Shown piece by piece: positions 23,201 to 38,200 of a stretch of 64,000 nucleotides of DNA (positions are counted from its first letter, which is position 1; each line of letters starts with the position of its first letter). Source of the stretch: Metellina segmentata (lineage: Eukaryota; Arthropoda; Arachnida; Araneae; Tetragnathidae); contig OX375879.1 of the NCBI GenBank assembly GCA_947359465.1, forward strand, positions 119,862,557 through 119,926,556. Direction: 5' to 3'. The notes under the pieces are model-generated. The model was not told the DNA's origin, ran no database searches, and saw only the letters and a list, made by a program, of their open reading frames with translations. The position numbers were made by a program, and so were the translations under genes.

Positions 23201-26200
23201 AATACTGGGGGCTCCGCCCCCTGCTCTTTATCGCTCCTCAATACCCGATGATTGCTATGCAATCATATTTAGTTCGCTTTGCGAACTATACTTTTCAACA
23301 ATGAGGGGGAGGGGATAACTTCACAATCCATCCCCATATGGATCGCTGCTGGATTGATCCCGGACCTCTAGTACGACCTTAACTGAAGGTTCCCTTTCCT
23401 TCCCATTGCGATTTTTATCGCATGCGCTCGAGTAACGGAAAATTGCCGATTTTTTTGTGAGATTAGCGGATCCGTATAAATGCCGACCCCAGTATTTAAG
23501 CTTTAGAAAATTTTCCGAAAATTCTCGACTCATACACGTAAACATACGGTAAATAAAAACAAAATGTTTAAAAAATGTCAAGAACGAAACTTCTCATTGC
23601 TAAGCAATCATATTTAGTTCGCTCCGCGAAGTATACTTTTCAACAATGAGGGGGAGGGGTTAGCTTCACAATCCATCCCCATTTGAATTGCTACTAGATT
23701 GATCCCGGACCTCTAGTAGGACGTTAATTCTGTACTCCAATGGCAAAATGTTATGTCATTTTTTTAATTTTTCGTGACAGCAATTTTAAGATTCAAGATT
23801 CAACATGTGGTTCTGTGGTTTTTGATTTATTACGATTTTCCCACCTTTGTTTCCTCATAAACTGAAAGGAAAAGACTTGTGAAATTTTGCCAATTTCTAA
23901 ACATTTACAAAAAAGACTCCAGGATGGGACTGAGCCAATTTTTTAGGAAAAGTGACTAACAACATTTTGCCCTCTGAGCACAGAATTGAAGCTTACCCTC
24001 CCCTTCCCATTGAGATATTTATTGCATGCTCCCGAGAAACGGAAAAGTGCCTACTTTTTTTGCGAGATTAGCGAATCCGTATATAGGCCGACCCCGTACC
24101 CACTTTAGAAAACGTTCCAAAAATTCTCGACTTATACACGGAAATATACGGTAAATAAAAAAAAAATGTTTTAAAAAAAAGCCAAGAACAAAACAGCTGA
24201 TTTCCACATAAAAATTGAAATATTTTAGCATAACATATTGTTAAAATTCAGAGGAAATCTCATCATAATTTTAACTTTTTCATCAGGAATGAAAAAGTTC
24301 ATCTTTTTGATGAGTAAAAATTTGGTTTAAATGAAAATATTCTTAACACAGTTAAAACAAATTATACCAATAAAATAATGTTGCTTAAGTTTTACTACTT
24401 TAGAGCATTTTTGAAAACAATGTTTTTAATGCCACGTACTTTACTTTAGATTCTTATGCCAGCTCAAGATTTTGCTCTTGACAATGCTACATACAATTGA
24501 CCTTGCGAAAAAATTGCTCTTTTGTCATTAATAATGAGACCGACTTTGTCGAAACTTTGACCTTGCGACTTATTGACGGTCATGGCAAAAGCTAATCTTA
24601 CTGTAAATTGCAATCTTTTCAGTAGAAATGGCATATCTGCAGCATTTTTTGAATCTGTAGTTATGCGAGGTATATGAACGATTGTGCCTATGTTGTGACC
24701 CGTCAACATCTCAACATGCAAAATGTAGGGCTCGATCTTTTTCACCACAAACCGAGAACCGTTGCAGAGCCCGTCGCTCATGCACATTACCAACATGACA
24801 GTGCAGCCTGCCTTTAAGTGCAGCTCTGCAGGTGGAAAGCCAGAAGGAGTAAGCGAACTCAAATATTTTTCGTCACCTCCTCACGATTCCGCTGAATCAA
24901 TAGAAATACCTACACTTTACAGCATTACTTGGAAATTTGTTTAAAATAAAATTATTGATTCACCTAACCTCGTCGTTTCGTGCTGCTGGAACAGCACAGG
25001 TAGCTATTTCTTCAACGGTTATGGTGTTGGGATACAAATCGTCAATTAAATTTTCCGTTTTCAAGTCATGGTGAATCACAAATTTTTCAATCTCTTTGTT
25101 ACCAATTTTAAGTAACCATTCAGCAAAAGTATTTAAATCGGCGGAAGGCTCTCATATTTTTTTCCAATTTTTAAATTTAAAAAAAATGGCCAAAATTTAC
25201 TATTTTTTATACATGCTTGAAGGACTTGAGTGCGAGCACCTTTTTTTTACCACAGAAAGTACTTGACAAAAATCCCCAACTAAGATAAATGTTTTAGCGG
25301 GAAATGGCTCGTTCGAGCGGTATATATCGCGAAAAGTGTTGTCTAACGTGGTGAGTATAGTTTGAGGTATCATTGAAGCTTCGTCCAGATAAATACTTCA
25401 TTTTTTCTTAATTCTTCCTTCCTTCCTTTACTCCAATTCAACATAAAATTGTCATCGTCATACGTAAGCGGCGAATTAAAGGTTTTGTGAACAGTTTGAC
25501 CATACGGCAAAAGGACTGCAGCAATTGCAATCCAGGCAACAGTTGGTTGCAATCTAAGTTTGGACGAGTCTGAAATAATGGACAAGGCACGTATAAACAA
25601 AAGTCTTACCGGTGCCACCTGGTCCATCAATGAAATACAACTTTTGACTCCCAGACTGGATTCCACTCAAAATATTGTCAAATGCGTGTTTTTGGTCTTG
25701 GTTCATTTGGGCATACATCGATTTGTAAATTTCTTCATTGATTGTCAATAAAGGTATCTATTTCGTTTTGATCTTTAACATACGATGCATCTTCTAACAT
25801 TAGCAATCCAACCTGCTCCAACGATACATTTTCATCTTCCAAATAATGCTTAAACATCGAGAGTGTTTTTGCCTCGTTCGACTTGTCACATAATTCTGTT
25901 TAAAAAGCAAAACACACGAGGCCTGCGTCGATATCGCCAACAATAGCTAAAAACATAAAAAAAATTCTAAAATATCCTGGCATCATAGTAGAAGCAGCAT
26001 CGCTCAAAATTTCACGCAGGTAATCGTCTGATTTGCAAATTCCTAATGCTTGGGTTGCTTCTTGAAATGTAGCATAATCAATATTATTTACACGCTTTAA
26101 GCTAGTAAAAGATGTAGGGCCTTTAACGTGTCTCAGCAGCAGCTTCAAATGAAATTTTTCACGGTTTCGGGCAGACACAATGTTCAATCTAGCTACGACT

Positions 26201-29200
26201 TTAATTATATTTACGTTTCTGCCAAATATTAGATTTTTGCTGCCACGTTGGTATTTGAACATATTCTAGATTTCTAGTTTCTTGATCGTGTTTGTATAGC
26301 TCACAAAATGTGCCATCAATTTGTTTTATTTTTATTTTTATTAACAGCCTCTTTCTTTTGGCCATCCTAGAAAGCGACCATTTGCTGCCTCGGTACATGG
26401 GTAGGCAACGATTCGACGCTGTGGCTTCGAGTATGCAGAGGCAGCTCCATCAAAAACCAAGCACTTTCCATTGCGCTCAAATATCTGCAGTCGATGTAAT
26501 CTTGAATCTCATCTACGATTACTTGTGGCTGCTGGACAGTGTATGAACTGCTCACAACAATTTTTGCTCTATCGTGGCCTTTGTGAATGTATTCTTAGAT
26601 ATATTTTTAATGTTCATTACCGAGGTGCAGTATTCTACGTTTATGTGACAGTCAAATCGTTTAAGAAAATGAGCGCTTTATAGAACAGTCATTGAATTAT
26701 CGATATTAATTATTTTGCCGTGATATGTATGACACTATCTCCGATTATCGCGTTTGCGAAAATACGGGAAGTCGGGTCTAGTCATATCAGTCAGATCTGC
26801 AAAAGGTTTTGGAAATTTTTTAGAGCAAATTTGTGTTTTAGTGATCTAGCATGGGCATTTGTCTGTATGTGGACCATGCGCCATATGCTTGATAACTTTG
26901 AACCATAACTCTGGATCGTTGTCTTTTTGGGTATTTCTGCCGAGACATACATATTAATTTGTTTTGGAGTTAATAGCTTGACTTTTAATGTTACCAACAG
27001 ATGCATATGGGGCAAACCACGTTTTTGAAATAAATTCTATTGAATTAGAAATATGCTTGCAGTGTTCCAAATACTACCTCTAATAATACTCTTACCAAAT
27101 ATTAAAGCTAAGCATTTTTGATAAAAACAAAAGAAGCCTGCAAACAAAAGTAGGAATATAGGAGACAGTTGTACCTGGTGGACATTTCGTCAAAAATCTT
27201 CAGATCTCAGGCCAATTTGGATTGCATGTCATAGTAATAAAAAGGTCTGGACGACCAATAACGCGAGATATTGCCATAGCATCGTGATATAGCTGCTGCA
27301 AAGCGCGTGGACTACCCCCATAAGAAGAGGGCAAAATAATTGCTTTACCAATTTTATGAGTTTCTGAGGTGTTGAGGGTGCTATTTTGCACATGCTCTAT
27401 CGAACCTTGCATGTGCTCCGTTCTAAGCTTGTTTTGATTAGATTTTATCCACAACAAAACGATTTGCTTCAACTTTTAAGTACGAAGTTACCAAGTAAAG
27501 CTGCAACAAACGTTGACACGACAAAATATAACTTAATTCTCCAGGCCTAATAGCAAGCCTATAGCCGTAATATGCATTAGCGGATACTCTTTTGCATTGA
27601 ATTGTATTTTGTTGATAATTATAGGAATAACCTAGATCACCGTGTGAAAAAAGCATAGGATCGCTGTATATTGATTGAATTGGTAAATAGCTGCTGTTAC
27701 GCTCGTCTTTAGGTATATACGCACATCAATTTTTTCATTGATATCACCTGTCTTTGAATTTACTATAGCGGCTAATTGTTCACACGTTGGAGCATTGTAA
27801 ATATGTGGATAGTCGTCTCTTTTAACAAAATTATAAATGTCTAAGTGTATTTCTGCCTTTTGATCATTTTGGTGTATTTCATGAAGACTTTTAAACTTTT
27901 TGGCATACGGACACTCATTGAGAATTGGTTGAATAATGCTCAAAACGTCTTTTGTTTTCAATAAATTGCTACGTAGGCCAAGAGCTTGGTTAGTATCATA
28001 TATATAAATTTCGCCAAATTGAGGCGTTGTGTTGGTTTGTAGAGACGTGGTTGCTCTTACTTTAGCATCTCCAATAATTCTCATAGTGTATGGACCCCCA
28101 CCTTTGATATCAGCGTTAGTCGCATTAAAAGAGGCAAAAGCAAACAAATTGTTGTAAATTCGTATGTTTGAAGAAAATGATTATTTATTTCGCCAGTTCC
28201 AGTTAGCAAATTTTTTAAACTCCACTGGCCGTTCATTCAACGGTGGAAGCTTAACATTTCCATGATGACAACATACATTAGACGATCGGCCTGTTTCAGA
28301 TTTAAAACTCAATGCACACACAATGAGAAAATTCTTTCTTCATATCTCTAACATCTAAGTATTGGTTTAATTTTTGCCGTTTTGCCGTTAACATCTTTTC
28401 CTTTCAATCGTGCTTGAAATACGGCAGACTCTCGCTCAGCTTTTCTTCGCATTTTTTCATCGTGTGACAACGCTGGACGACCCATTTTTACTTGCAAAAA
28501 GGATTCAAGGGTAAAGGATTAGGGATCAATTGAGACGGCTTTACTTCTATTGTTCTGAATTAGATTACAGTGGAAACTGAAGAAAAAAAAATTACATAAA
28601 TAACACAGTATTTTGGATACAAAGGTTCCTAGTAAACTTTTCCAACTTTCTAGTGCGTGCTCTCAAATTTTGTGAATAAATTAATTAAAAAATCTAACTG
28701 TGTTTATCGTCTGCGCGTACTCCAAAATCATTATCCTGTTGAACCACAAGACTCGTTATCACGTGACTCTCTATATATCAATCACAAAACAAATAAACCT
28801 GAAAAAGAATGATTTTTTTTTTTTTGTAATAGAAAAAACTTAGGAATTCTCAAGTATGACCGCAACATCTCGCTGTTAACTCAAACACCAAAACACAGAA
28901 TTCTAAATCTAATTAAAAAATTAACTATTAATTCTGCCGTTCCTAGATACTGAGTAGCAAAGTTACGCATTTATGAACAATATTTTTTTCTTATGGGGTT
29001 TTCGTGTTCCATAACAAAATGTAAGTTGTGTAAAACTACATGTTTTAAATATATTTTTTTCATCAATCAAATATTTACAAATTATTTACATCATGGGACG
29101 AAATAAAAAGTCTGTTCAAAACATAAATGTAATAATTTAATTTGTTTAAAGAAATTGTTTTTCTATCAACACTGGTAAATCAATCTGAGCTGGATACAGC

Positions 29201-32200
29201 AATCGTTTTATAATTAATGTTATTTCTATGGCGATTTCGAATTGGTTTGGCTTAAGCTCTAAGCCAATTATAGGCCTCTTAGTTGTCGAATTTTTAAAAT
29301 CCTTTCTTAGTACACCCATACAGTATAAGAAGAAACATCTTGAAAATTTTCAGCTTCCTAATACTTGTAGTTCTTCAGATACAATGATCAGTGAGTGAGT
29401 GGTATTCGTCTTTTATATGGACAAAAGTATTTAGACGCTGCATGTTTATCAGAAAAAATGCTTTATTATTTTATTCAGCAACGGGTAGGCCCTCCTTTTC
29501 CCTGGAATTCAGCTGCACACATCGAGGCATAATACCCACAAGTTCTCTGTAAATATGGGCAGGAATAGCTCCCGATGCCTCTTGCAACACTGTGAGAAGA
29601 AGTTTGTGTGAAGATGGGCGTGCGTGGCGGTGTCGTACGCGTCGTTCCAGTTTGTCCAACAGTTGCTCAATCGGATTGAGATCGGGGCTCTGAACAGACC
29701 AGTCAAGCAAATTCACCTCCATTGACAGAAACCCAATCCAGCACACGTTTCGCAGTATGGCACGGAGTTCGATTCTGTTGGAATAAACAACCATCATCGC
29801 CGTAGTATTGCCATAGTGTAGTCAAGGCCGACTGATCCAGAACGTCGAGGAACACGTCAGCGCTCATAGTAACAGGTACATAAAGCAATGGGATGAGTTC
29901 TTACCAAGAAAAACAACCCCAAAAAATGATGGATCCACCTCCGAATTTCCGCAGTACTTTGTACATATACGAGTAGATATAAAATTACGACGGTTAAGAG
30001 ATTAAGAGCATGAGAAATAAACAAAACCGCGATCAGAAGAATCTATCAACATTTTTGATTTTCTATTCTCTAAACTAGTTTAGCCCTTCTTCAGCAGCGC
30101 TTCTACTATGATAGTACAAGTACGGTACTTCTCTCTTATGTAGTGATCAGGGTCTTTTTTGAGTCCCTGAGTGTGTTGGCCGAATAGCCTTACGTGGTAG
30201 TAGCCGTACGCCATAAATCTTTAAGAATGGACGTAGCTTGTATTGTTGCCGATTGGAATTTCTATTCACTATGCCTATTTCGACGAGATATCTCATCTAT
30301 CAAGATCTCATAAATTTGGCTAGAAATATCTCGTCACCACGAAATTGCCCATATTGACGATTTAATTTTGATGACGTTGAGATCAAGATCTGGTCAGTTT
30401 TTTCCAATGACAAAGTTTCTCATCCGTCAAGATCTCGTAAATTTTTGCAGTGACGAGATACCTTGTCCGTCCAGATCTGGTCAGTTTTGCTAATGGCGAG
30501 ATATCGGGTCAGTTTTGCTAATAACGAGATACCTCGTCTGTAAAGATCATGTCAGTTTTTCTAATAACGATTTATCTCGTCTGTCAAGATCTGGTTAATT
30601 TTGCTGATGGCGATATATCTCGTCCCTCAAAATCTGGTCAGTTTTTCCAACGACGAGATATTTTGTCCCTCAAGATCTTTTCAGTTTTGGTAACGACGAG
30701 ATAACTCGTAGGTCATGTGTTCTGTTTTACTAATGACGAGATATGTCATCCGTCAAGATCTGGTCAGTTTTGCTTATGACGAGATATCTCGTCTGTCAAA
30801 ATCTGGTCAATTTTGTTAATGACGAGATATCTCGAAAGTTAATATCTGGTTTTGCTAATGACGAGACGACCTTTTCGGTACAACCAGCATGAGGGTTAAA
30901 GAGAGAGGTAGAAAAAGGTATACACATACGAAGTACATGATGTCCCGATGGAAATTTTTTATGGTGTCTTTCGATTTCATATTCCCTCACCTTGTTTAGT
31001 TATTAGACTGGTCGCCATAGCAACAGCTCAAACCAGTAGTCGGTCCTTTGTCTATTTCCTGTAGGTCGTGCGTCAACAAAATATAAGGTTATATGTGCGT
31101 ACATGAATGCGTAGTTTGTGCGTTAGCTTGTGTGTCTCGAGGACATTTGAGGCCACCGCAGATTTAAAGATCACCAGTACCCTTTGCACACAACCGTCTT
31201 GGAGTCGATTCGAACTCGCAACCCTCCTGTTGCTAATCTGTTACACTTCTAACCGGGCAACAAAGGAGAAAAAGAGAGACTGCATAACAGACGAGGGGGA
31301 TGATAGTAGGAAAAGATCAATTGGGTATTCCGGAAGCACGAATCCCGTATTTACCAAATACAGGAAACCCCGTAGCAAAAGAAAAGAAATCTAAAGTACT
31401 ACAGGTACTTGAAGCCCGTACACACATAAGGGAGATGTGGGGAAATTAGGAATGCAAAGGCGTCCCTCTTTGAAATAATTTGTATGAGGTAATTCTTTGG
31501 AAAGTCGGTAGTATCAGAGACTGTCGCGTACACGAGTGCTCGTGAGTGTTAAATCTGTCGTGGGCTCAAATGTAGTAACGTTGGCGCGGTGAGGAAGTTT
31601 GTAGAGTGGGGTGCCAGATCAGGTTTTAACCTCATCAACATCGTATCTCAAAATGACGACCTTGGATCTTTCGCTTCGGAATTCATCACAGACCGTCGCT
31701 AACAGCCCGTTGAGTTGCTTCAGTGCGATATATTTTAACATAATTTATATACAATATATTTTTTTATATTTTATATATTTTAACGTTTGTTGCTTAATGT
31801 ACACTCAAACGCATATTAAAAGTGGATTAGTATAAATTTACAAATTATCTTACAGGTATTCCTCAAGAAACCATGACTACTGGAAGAAACGTGGCATACC
31901 CTATGCAAAACCATTCCCATTTTTGGGCTCTGTGTACGAAAATTTCTCTATGGTATGTATAAGCCACTATTATGTTTCGTTGTACGATTATATACTTTCT
32001 TTATATCCATACACAAGATTCTACGTCAGTTCTTCCAACTGAAGTACGATTTTGATTATGGTATTTAGTATTTTTTTAATTGACGTCGGGTTTTAACACA
32101 ACGGGCTATTGGTGACGATCCGGTATCAACCACCGAAGGGAAAAAATCCGAAATTTGATTAGGATAAATGGCCTGCATTGGATAAAACGTGTTCTAATTA

Positions 32201-35200
32201 TAAATATGTTTAGCTACTGCCTGCTTGGAATACGTTTGAGGCCTTTGCATTGTACCTAAGCGTCGGTACCAGATGAAACCAGTTTCAACAAAAAGATATA
32301 AAATAGTACATTCCCCACCGTCTAGTGCAAAACACGTCTGACTCCTTCGAATTGTAAAACAATTCTATTCTTATTTATATTCTTTTTCAGTAATCCTAGA
32401 CGATATTTCATATTCTTATTCGCATCAGAACACATGCACTGTCATCCATCGATGTTCATCCACTAGAACCAGTAGCAACTAGAACACAAGAACAACTGTT
32501 CTTGTAACCTATCTGTGTTTGTAACTCTGTCGGGTGAATCTGATTCGTTACCAACGTGGGGAAAGAAAGGTAATTGTGACATTCCTCTCTCCTTAAGCGT
32601 GAAATATGCCGGTCTATTTCATACGATGCTAGACATAAAATACAAAACATACTCACACAACATACAATAACGTCACTTAAATTCATTAACATACAATTAC
32701 ACAAGATCATGTTAAGTGTGCAAAATTACTCTCGAGTACTGTTCAAATGTGTACTCATAACTCGGTGGTAGTTATGCCGTCTCTAATCTCGATAGAGCAT
32801 CTGCACTCCCATTCTCCTTTTCGGTAGAGTGCCGTATTGTTAGGTTATACCACTGAAGTACCAGTGCCCAACGTGTAAACTTCGGGTTTCTTGGTGTGGT
32901 CACTGATAGATATTTCTGAGGATTATGGTCCGTATGTAAATGTATCTCAGATCCGAAAATCCAATGTTCGAATTTCCGTAACCCAAATAGGACACCACAG
33001 GATTCCTTTTCGATCATCGATATGTTCCGCTGAGTATTTGATAACTTTTAACTTGACTATGTATATCAAAGGAAGTGCCAGAAAAACTGTTCCACCTAAT
33101 ATCGTATATCCACTCTGAGCACGCAGAACTTCCGCAATATGACGTGGCATGGACTCCACTAATGTGTGAAGGTAACCCTGGAGGCAAAGCCCAACATGAA
33201 TCTTGTAAAGCAGTTCAAAATTGCAAAGGGGGTGCGAGGCGATGGAGATCTGTGTCGTACAGCCCGCTGTAAGACATTCTAGATATGCTCAAAATGTTCA
33301 TGTCGAGGGATTTTGGTGGCCAACGAAGGGCTTTGATCTGAAAAGAGTGTTCCTGGAGTCCATTGGTAGCAACTTTCGACGTATGTGGTGTCGCGTTGTC
33401 CTGCTGGAGTTGTCCAAGTCCGTCGGAATGCACACATGACATGAATGTATATAAGTGGTCGGAAAGGATGCTGACGTACCAGTTATCTGTCAATGTCGTC
33501 TCTAGACATACCAGGAGTCCCAAATTATGCCACCTACAATCGCCTCAAAGATCACAGATCCTCCACCAGCTTGATCAATTCCCTGTTGGCATGCGTGGGC
33601 TATGGCTTCATGGGGTTTTCTCCGTACTCGAACACGGCCGTCAGCCCGATACAACTGCAAACGAGTTTCGTCTGACCAGGCAACTTTTTTTCAGTCTCAA
33701 ACAGTCCAATGTCGGTGATGGCGAGCCCAGGCGAAGTGTACAACCTTATGCCTTGCAGTCATCAAGTGTACTCGATTGAGCCTTCGGCTCCGAATACCTA
33801 TATAGTGGAGGGAACGTTGCACAGTTCTATCTCTGACATTTGTTGATGCCCCAACATTGAAATCTGTAGCAATTTGAGGCAATGTTGCACGTCTATCTCG
33901 AGAAACGATTCTGCAGTGCCGTCGATGGTCCCATTTCTTAAGGGTATTTTTCCGCTCGTACATTTCTCGGAGATTTGATGGGTTTTTTTCCGTTGTACCG
34001 TCATGTAAGAATTTGACGGACAGCTGGTTTAAAATTAAACTATTTATTTAGATAAATTAAATATTTACAGGTAAATTTACAAGATTAATTAAGGGCACAG
34101 CCATCGACAGTCGAGGTCCTGCCTGGTGCCAAAGTAACAATGGCAAAGAGAGACGTCTGTCTCTCGTCGAATCTAGAATCAGTCTAATCTCAAGTCCCCG
34201 TTCTCTTGAGTCCGCAGAAGCGCAGCTGCGAACGAGAGGGGGGGGGGTGAATTCCGAGCCCTCGAGAGATGTTTATGTCCTCCACAGAACTCATAACACC
34301 CCCACACAGATGCAAAAACCGTTTGTAACCGACTTGGGTTCCCAACAGCAAATCTTCATCCCAGACATGGGATTAGGGAACCGACGGAAACTTCAGCTGT
34401 GTCGATGGATCAAACGGAACGCCGGGCCGCCGATGAGAAAATACTATCTTTCGATATTTTGTCAAAACCCGCACGTGCAAAGTCTGAAGTTGTTTTTTGT
34501 CACCGTCTGGCTGTTGAGCACATTTCAGCGTCCAAGTGTTAGAGAAAAGGGGTCAGCTAGTACCATATGGTACACCGTATTCTTTATTTTCACGGTAGAC
34601 TCTTGCAATAGTCGTGTGCGAAAACCCAAATTTCATCTCTACCTCAGAAATACTATGCTACTCACGAGTTCGCACTACCGTCCAATGTCCCTTAAATCGT
34701 GATAACCTGCCATTGTATCATCAGATAACAATCTAACAGTTTCCCGAGCTACCTGTTGTCTTATATAAAGGCTGTTGACCACATCGACTTATGTTGATAG
34801 GATGCATTTCTCCCTTATTTTCATACGCTGTATGTGCCAGTTGTTCCGTCACTTCAGTTTATACAAAATTCACTCACTCACTGATCGCTGTATCAGAAGA
34901 TCTACCAGTCCTAGGAAGCTGAAATTTTGCAGGGTCATTCTTCTTATCATGTAGAGGTGCACTAAGAAAGGATTTTGAACAATTCGACTCCTAAAAGGCC
35001 TAAAATTGACCAAATGCCTAAGCCAAAGGCAATTCGAAATCGACATAGCAAAAACATTAAGTTTAAAATTATTTCTGTACCATTTCTCATTCCATTGCTT
35101 TATCAATGTTGAACGAAAAACAATTTTTAAGTAAATTCAACTATAATATTTATGTTTTATGACTTTTAATTAATATGACTTTTTATTTCATCCCATGAAA

Positions 35201-38200
35201 TAAATAATTTATAAATATTTGATTGATGAAGAAAGAATATTTAAAACATTTCATTTAATATAACTCACATTTGGTAATAGAACACGAAAATCTCCCCCCC
35301 CCCACAAAAAAAGTACTCATTGACCACTAAAGCTTTATTTTGTTTTCGGCATCTGGTAACATCAGAATTAATGTTTAATTTTTTCATTTGATTTAGAATT
35401 CTGTGGTCGAGTATTAGAGTTGAGAGCGAGATGTTGTGGTCATATTTGAGGATTCCCAAGTACATTCATGTCCAAAATTATCTTTACATATCCAAAAATA
35501 ATTATATTTCATGAAATAGCCTGTCGATGCAATCCATTTTTGCAGGGAATGTGTGAAAGATAAGCCTAATCAGAATCGTCCAATCAAAAGTGTTCAAACG
35601 CTTTATGATATAAAAATCTAGGCATTATTATCCGACGGTGAATCAAACGCTTTGCGCAAATGAATATCTGATTGAATTTCTGCAATACAGCGTTTGATTT
35701 CAGTGTGTAAGCACTCGAAACGGTTTGTAAAGGCTTTCAAGTATCATTTGGAAGAATCTGTGAAATGGCGCGTTATCGGCCGTTTAGAAGCAGGGCAGAC
35801 AATCATGAAAGCAGCGAGATGTGTGAATATTTCAAGACAGTCTCTGCGCTATGGAAACAATTTCGACAGTCTAGAACTGTTATAAGGAGGGCCGGACAAG
35901 ATTGAAACGTATAACAACTGCTTCTCAAGATCTATATATGGCAATAACAGCCCGTTGTAACAGGAAGTGCTCGGCAGTTAAGTTTAAAGCTTGCAGTCGC
36001 CACGAAAACTGTTGAAAACTGTATGCAGAAGGCTTAATGAAAATGGAATTTATACCAAAAGGCGAAGGATATGTGTTTCACTGTCTGTTTAATATATATA
36101 GGTTTAGTTTATAATCTGATTCTCAGCGTTTTTACATCTAGAGGTAGTCTGGAACGCGAAATCTTCCTTCGAACATTATGGAATATGACCGTTTTGGTAG
36201 TGCAGGTGTGATAGTGTAGGGTGGAATATAGATCGATAGACGTAGGCCCCTACACGTTTTCATCAGAGGATCTATAACCGTTTAGAGATATCGGGATGAG
36301 GTCTTAGTAAGTAAGTATGACGTATTAAGTAAGACTTTTATGTAAGACTATGTTTATTTAATTATGTAAGACTTTTCAGAGGTGCATATGGATCTTATTT
36401 TTTATTTATGGATGATAATGCTAGTCCAAATCAAGCAAATCTCGTTGACGAATACCTTGAAAATGAAGCCATTGAGCGAATACCGTGGCCAGCAAAATCT
36501 CCTGATGTCAACCCAATAGAGAACTTAAGGGACCACCTTAGAAAAGCAGTTGCACGGAGATATAAATGCCCTGAAGACCGCATTGATGGAGGAGTGAAAA
36601 TTAATTCACCAAACTGTGGTTAACAACATTATTGACAGCATGAAATCATGTTGCGATATGTGTGTACACGTCAGGGCCGATCACATTCCATATTAAATTC
36701 ATAAGCCTTAATTTTTTTCTGAGCTCCTCTTGTCACATATTATTGCCATTTTTATGGTTTCATGCTGCAGTTATATATCAGATGCAGTGTTCTTAAATTT
36801 TTTTCTTTGTATTTATGTGTTATGATGTTATGACTCATTCCTGACAATATGGATTAAAAGACTTTAGTTGAATTGTTCTATTTCATAATATATTCAGGAA
36901 TTCGAAAATCATTACGTTTAAACAAATATTATTTTTCAGGATTCTGAATTTTTTTACAAGGATCGGAATTTTTTTTTCTGTTTGTATTTCTGTGTTCCGG
37001 TATATTAAACTAATAGCCACTACGTGGGCAGCACGGAATTTCCCGTGACAGTTCTTATCGTGGGGTCAGAAGCGACCACTATTCGCTAACGCTCGCCAAA
37101 CCCCGGTGATTTCTAAGCATTCCCATTTGATTGGCTTCGCAAACCAACACCACAGGCAACGCCATGAGGGCCTCGAAGTGGTTAGTGGTCGATATAATGC
37201 GGCAGATGGTTTGATTCTCAGTCAGTTATTAAGAAATGAATTTTTAGTTGATTTTTCAAAGGTTAAAATTGCTGAAAAATCTTGATTTTTTAGACTTTTT
37301 TGGTGAAAAAAAAAATTGTCAAACAAACCTATTCTATTTAGCAACTTGGTGGAGGATCAGAACATGAAGAATACTATTAGGAATATTTTCCAACATAATT
37401 GTCTTTCTAAACAAATTAGAATTTGAGATATCACTCTTCAAAAACACACTAATTGACTAATTATATTTAAAATTGATAGTTAAAAATTACATTAATCGTA
37501 CTTTTTCACACGTAAATGAGTATAAGCATAAAACACATATACCTACATTTTACAAATGACCTATTGAAAAAAATTGCATTTTTGAAATCAAAATTTTAAA
37601 AAATCTTGTAGTGTATACATGCATATTATTTGTTACATGAAATCAGGAAATTATGTTGTCCATTAGTTCCATGATATGATAAAAGTTTTTCTTTATAAAG
37701 TCTATTTTTTCATTCATAGCATTTCCATGAAGTAGAGCTCCAGAGGTACAAAGAGTTAGGACCTGTATATGGGTATGACTAATTCCTTATTATTATTTCA
37801 TTTTTAATAGCAATTTAAAATTTAAAGCTTAGAAGTTGGGATCCAGAATTTATTTTCAGGAAAAAGTACTAGTCATGAGAAAAAGATTAGAAATATGTAC
37901 AAAAATGTTTTTAATGTATGGATGTTGTATCTGATTGTTGGAACATTGCATCAAGAATGCGCATTGAAAATGTACTTAACTATTTAAGGTAGGCACTTGG
38001 AAGATAGAAAAGGACTTTTTCTTCCGATCAATTTTTCATTTTATTTAAATTGGATGAACAATCGTTTTAGTACGTCGGAACAGTTCGTATATCGAACTAT
38101 ATTATGAACGAAAAGTAATTCCCTTTTATCCTGTTTTTGAGTGGAGTAATTAATAATCGACATTTGTAGAACTTTTGATGATACAATCACTATTATTTTT

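Larger units (their letters stand above)
23205..28782 (-). mobile_element. Decayed autonomous-type Helitron
   Basis: On the - strand the 3' end is a GGGGGCGGAGCCCCC hairpin followed by CAG|T at 23205; it has CCAG where other copies have CTAG. The 5' end near 28782 shows an ATATATAGAGAGTCACGTG stretch comparable to the 5' end of the 22019 copy. In between lies a Rep/helicase gene broken by many lesions. The 3' non-coding part (23205-24460) contains internal direct duplications (23241-23420 with 23596-23745; 23395-23581 with 24003-24190). Confidence 0.85.

Noticed and set aside
30278..30870. A CRISPR-like array (regular repeats of about 43 bp)
   Set aside because: There are no unique spacers; the whole unit is repeated, and the sequence is eukaryotic.
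34247..34702. A 151-codon + strand frame
   Set aside because: It crosses the boundary of the 550-bp insertion (34559) into the antisense of a Tc1-like gene, so it is accidental.
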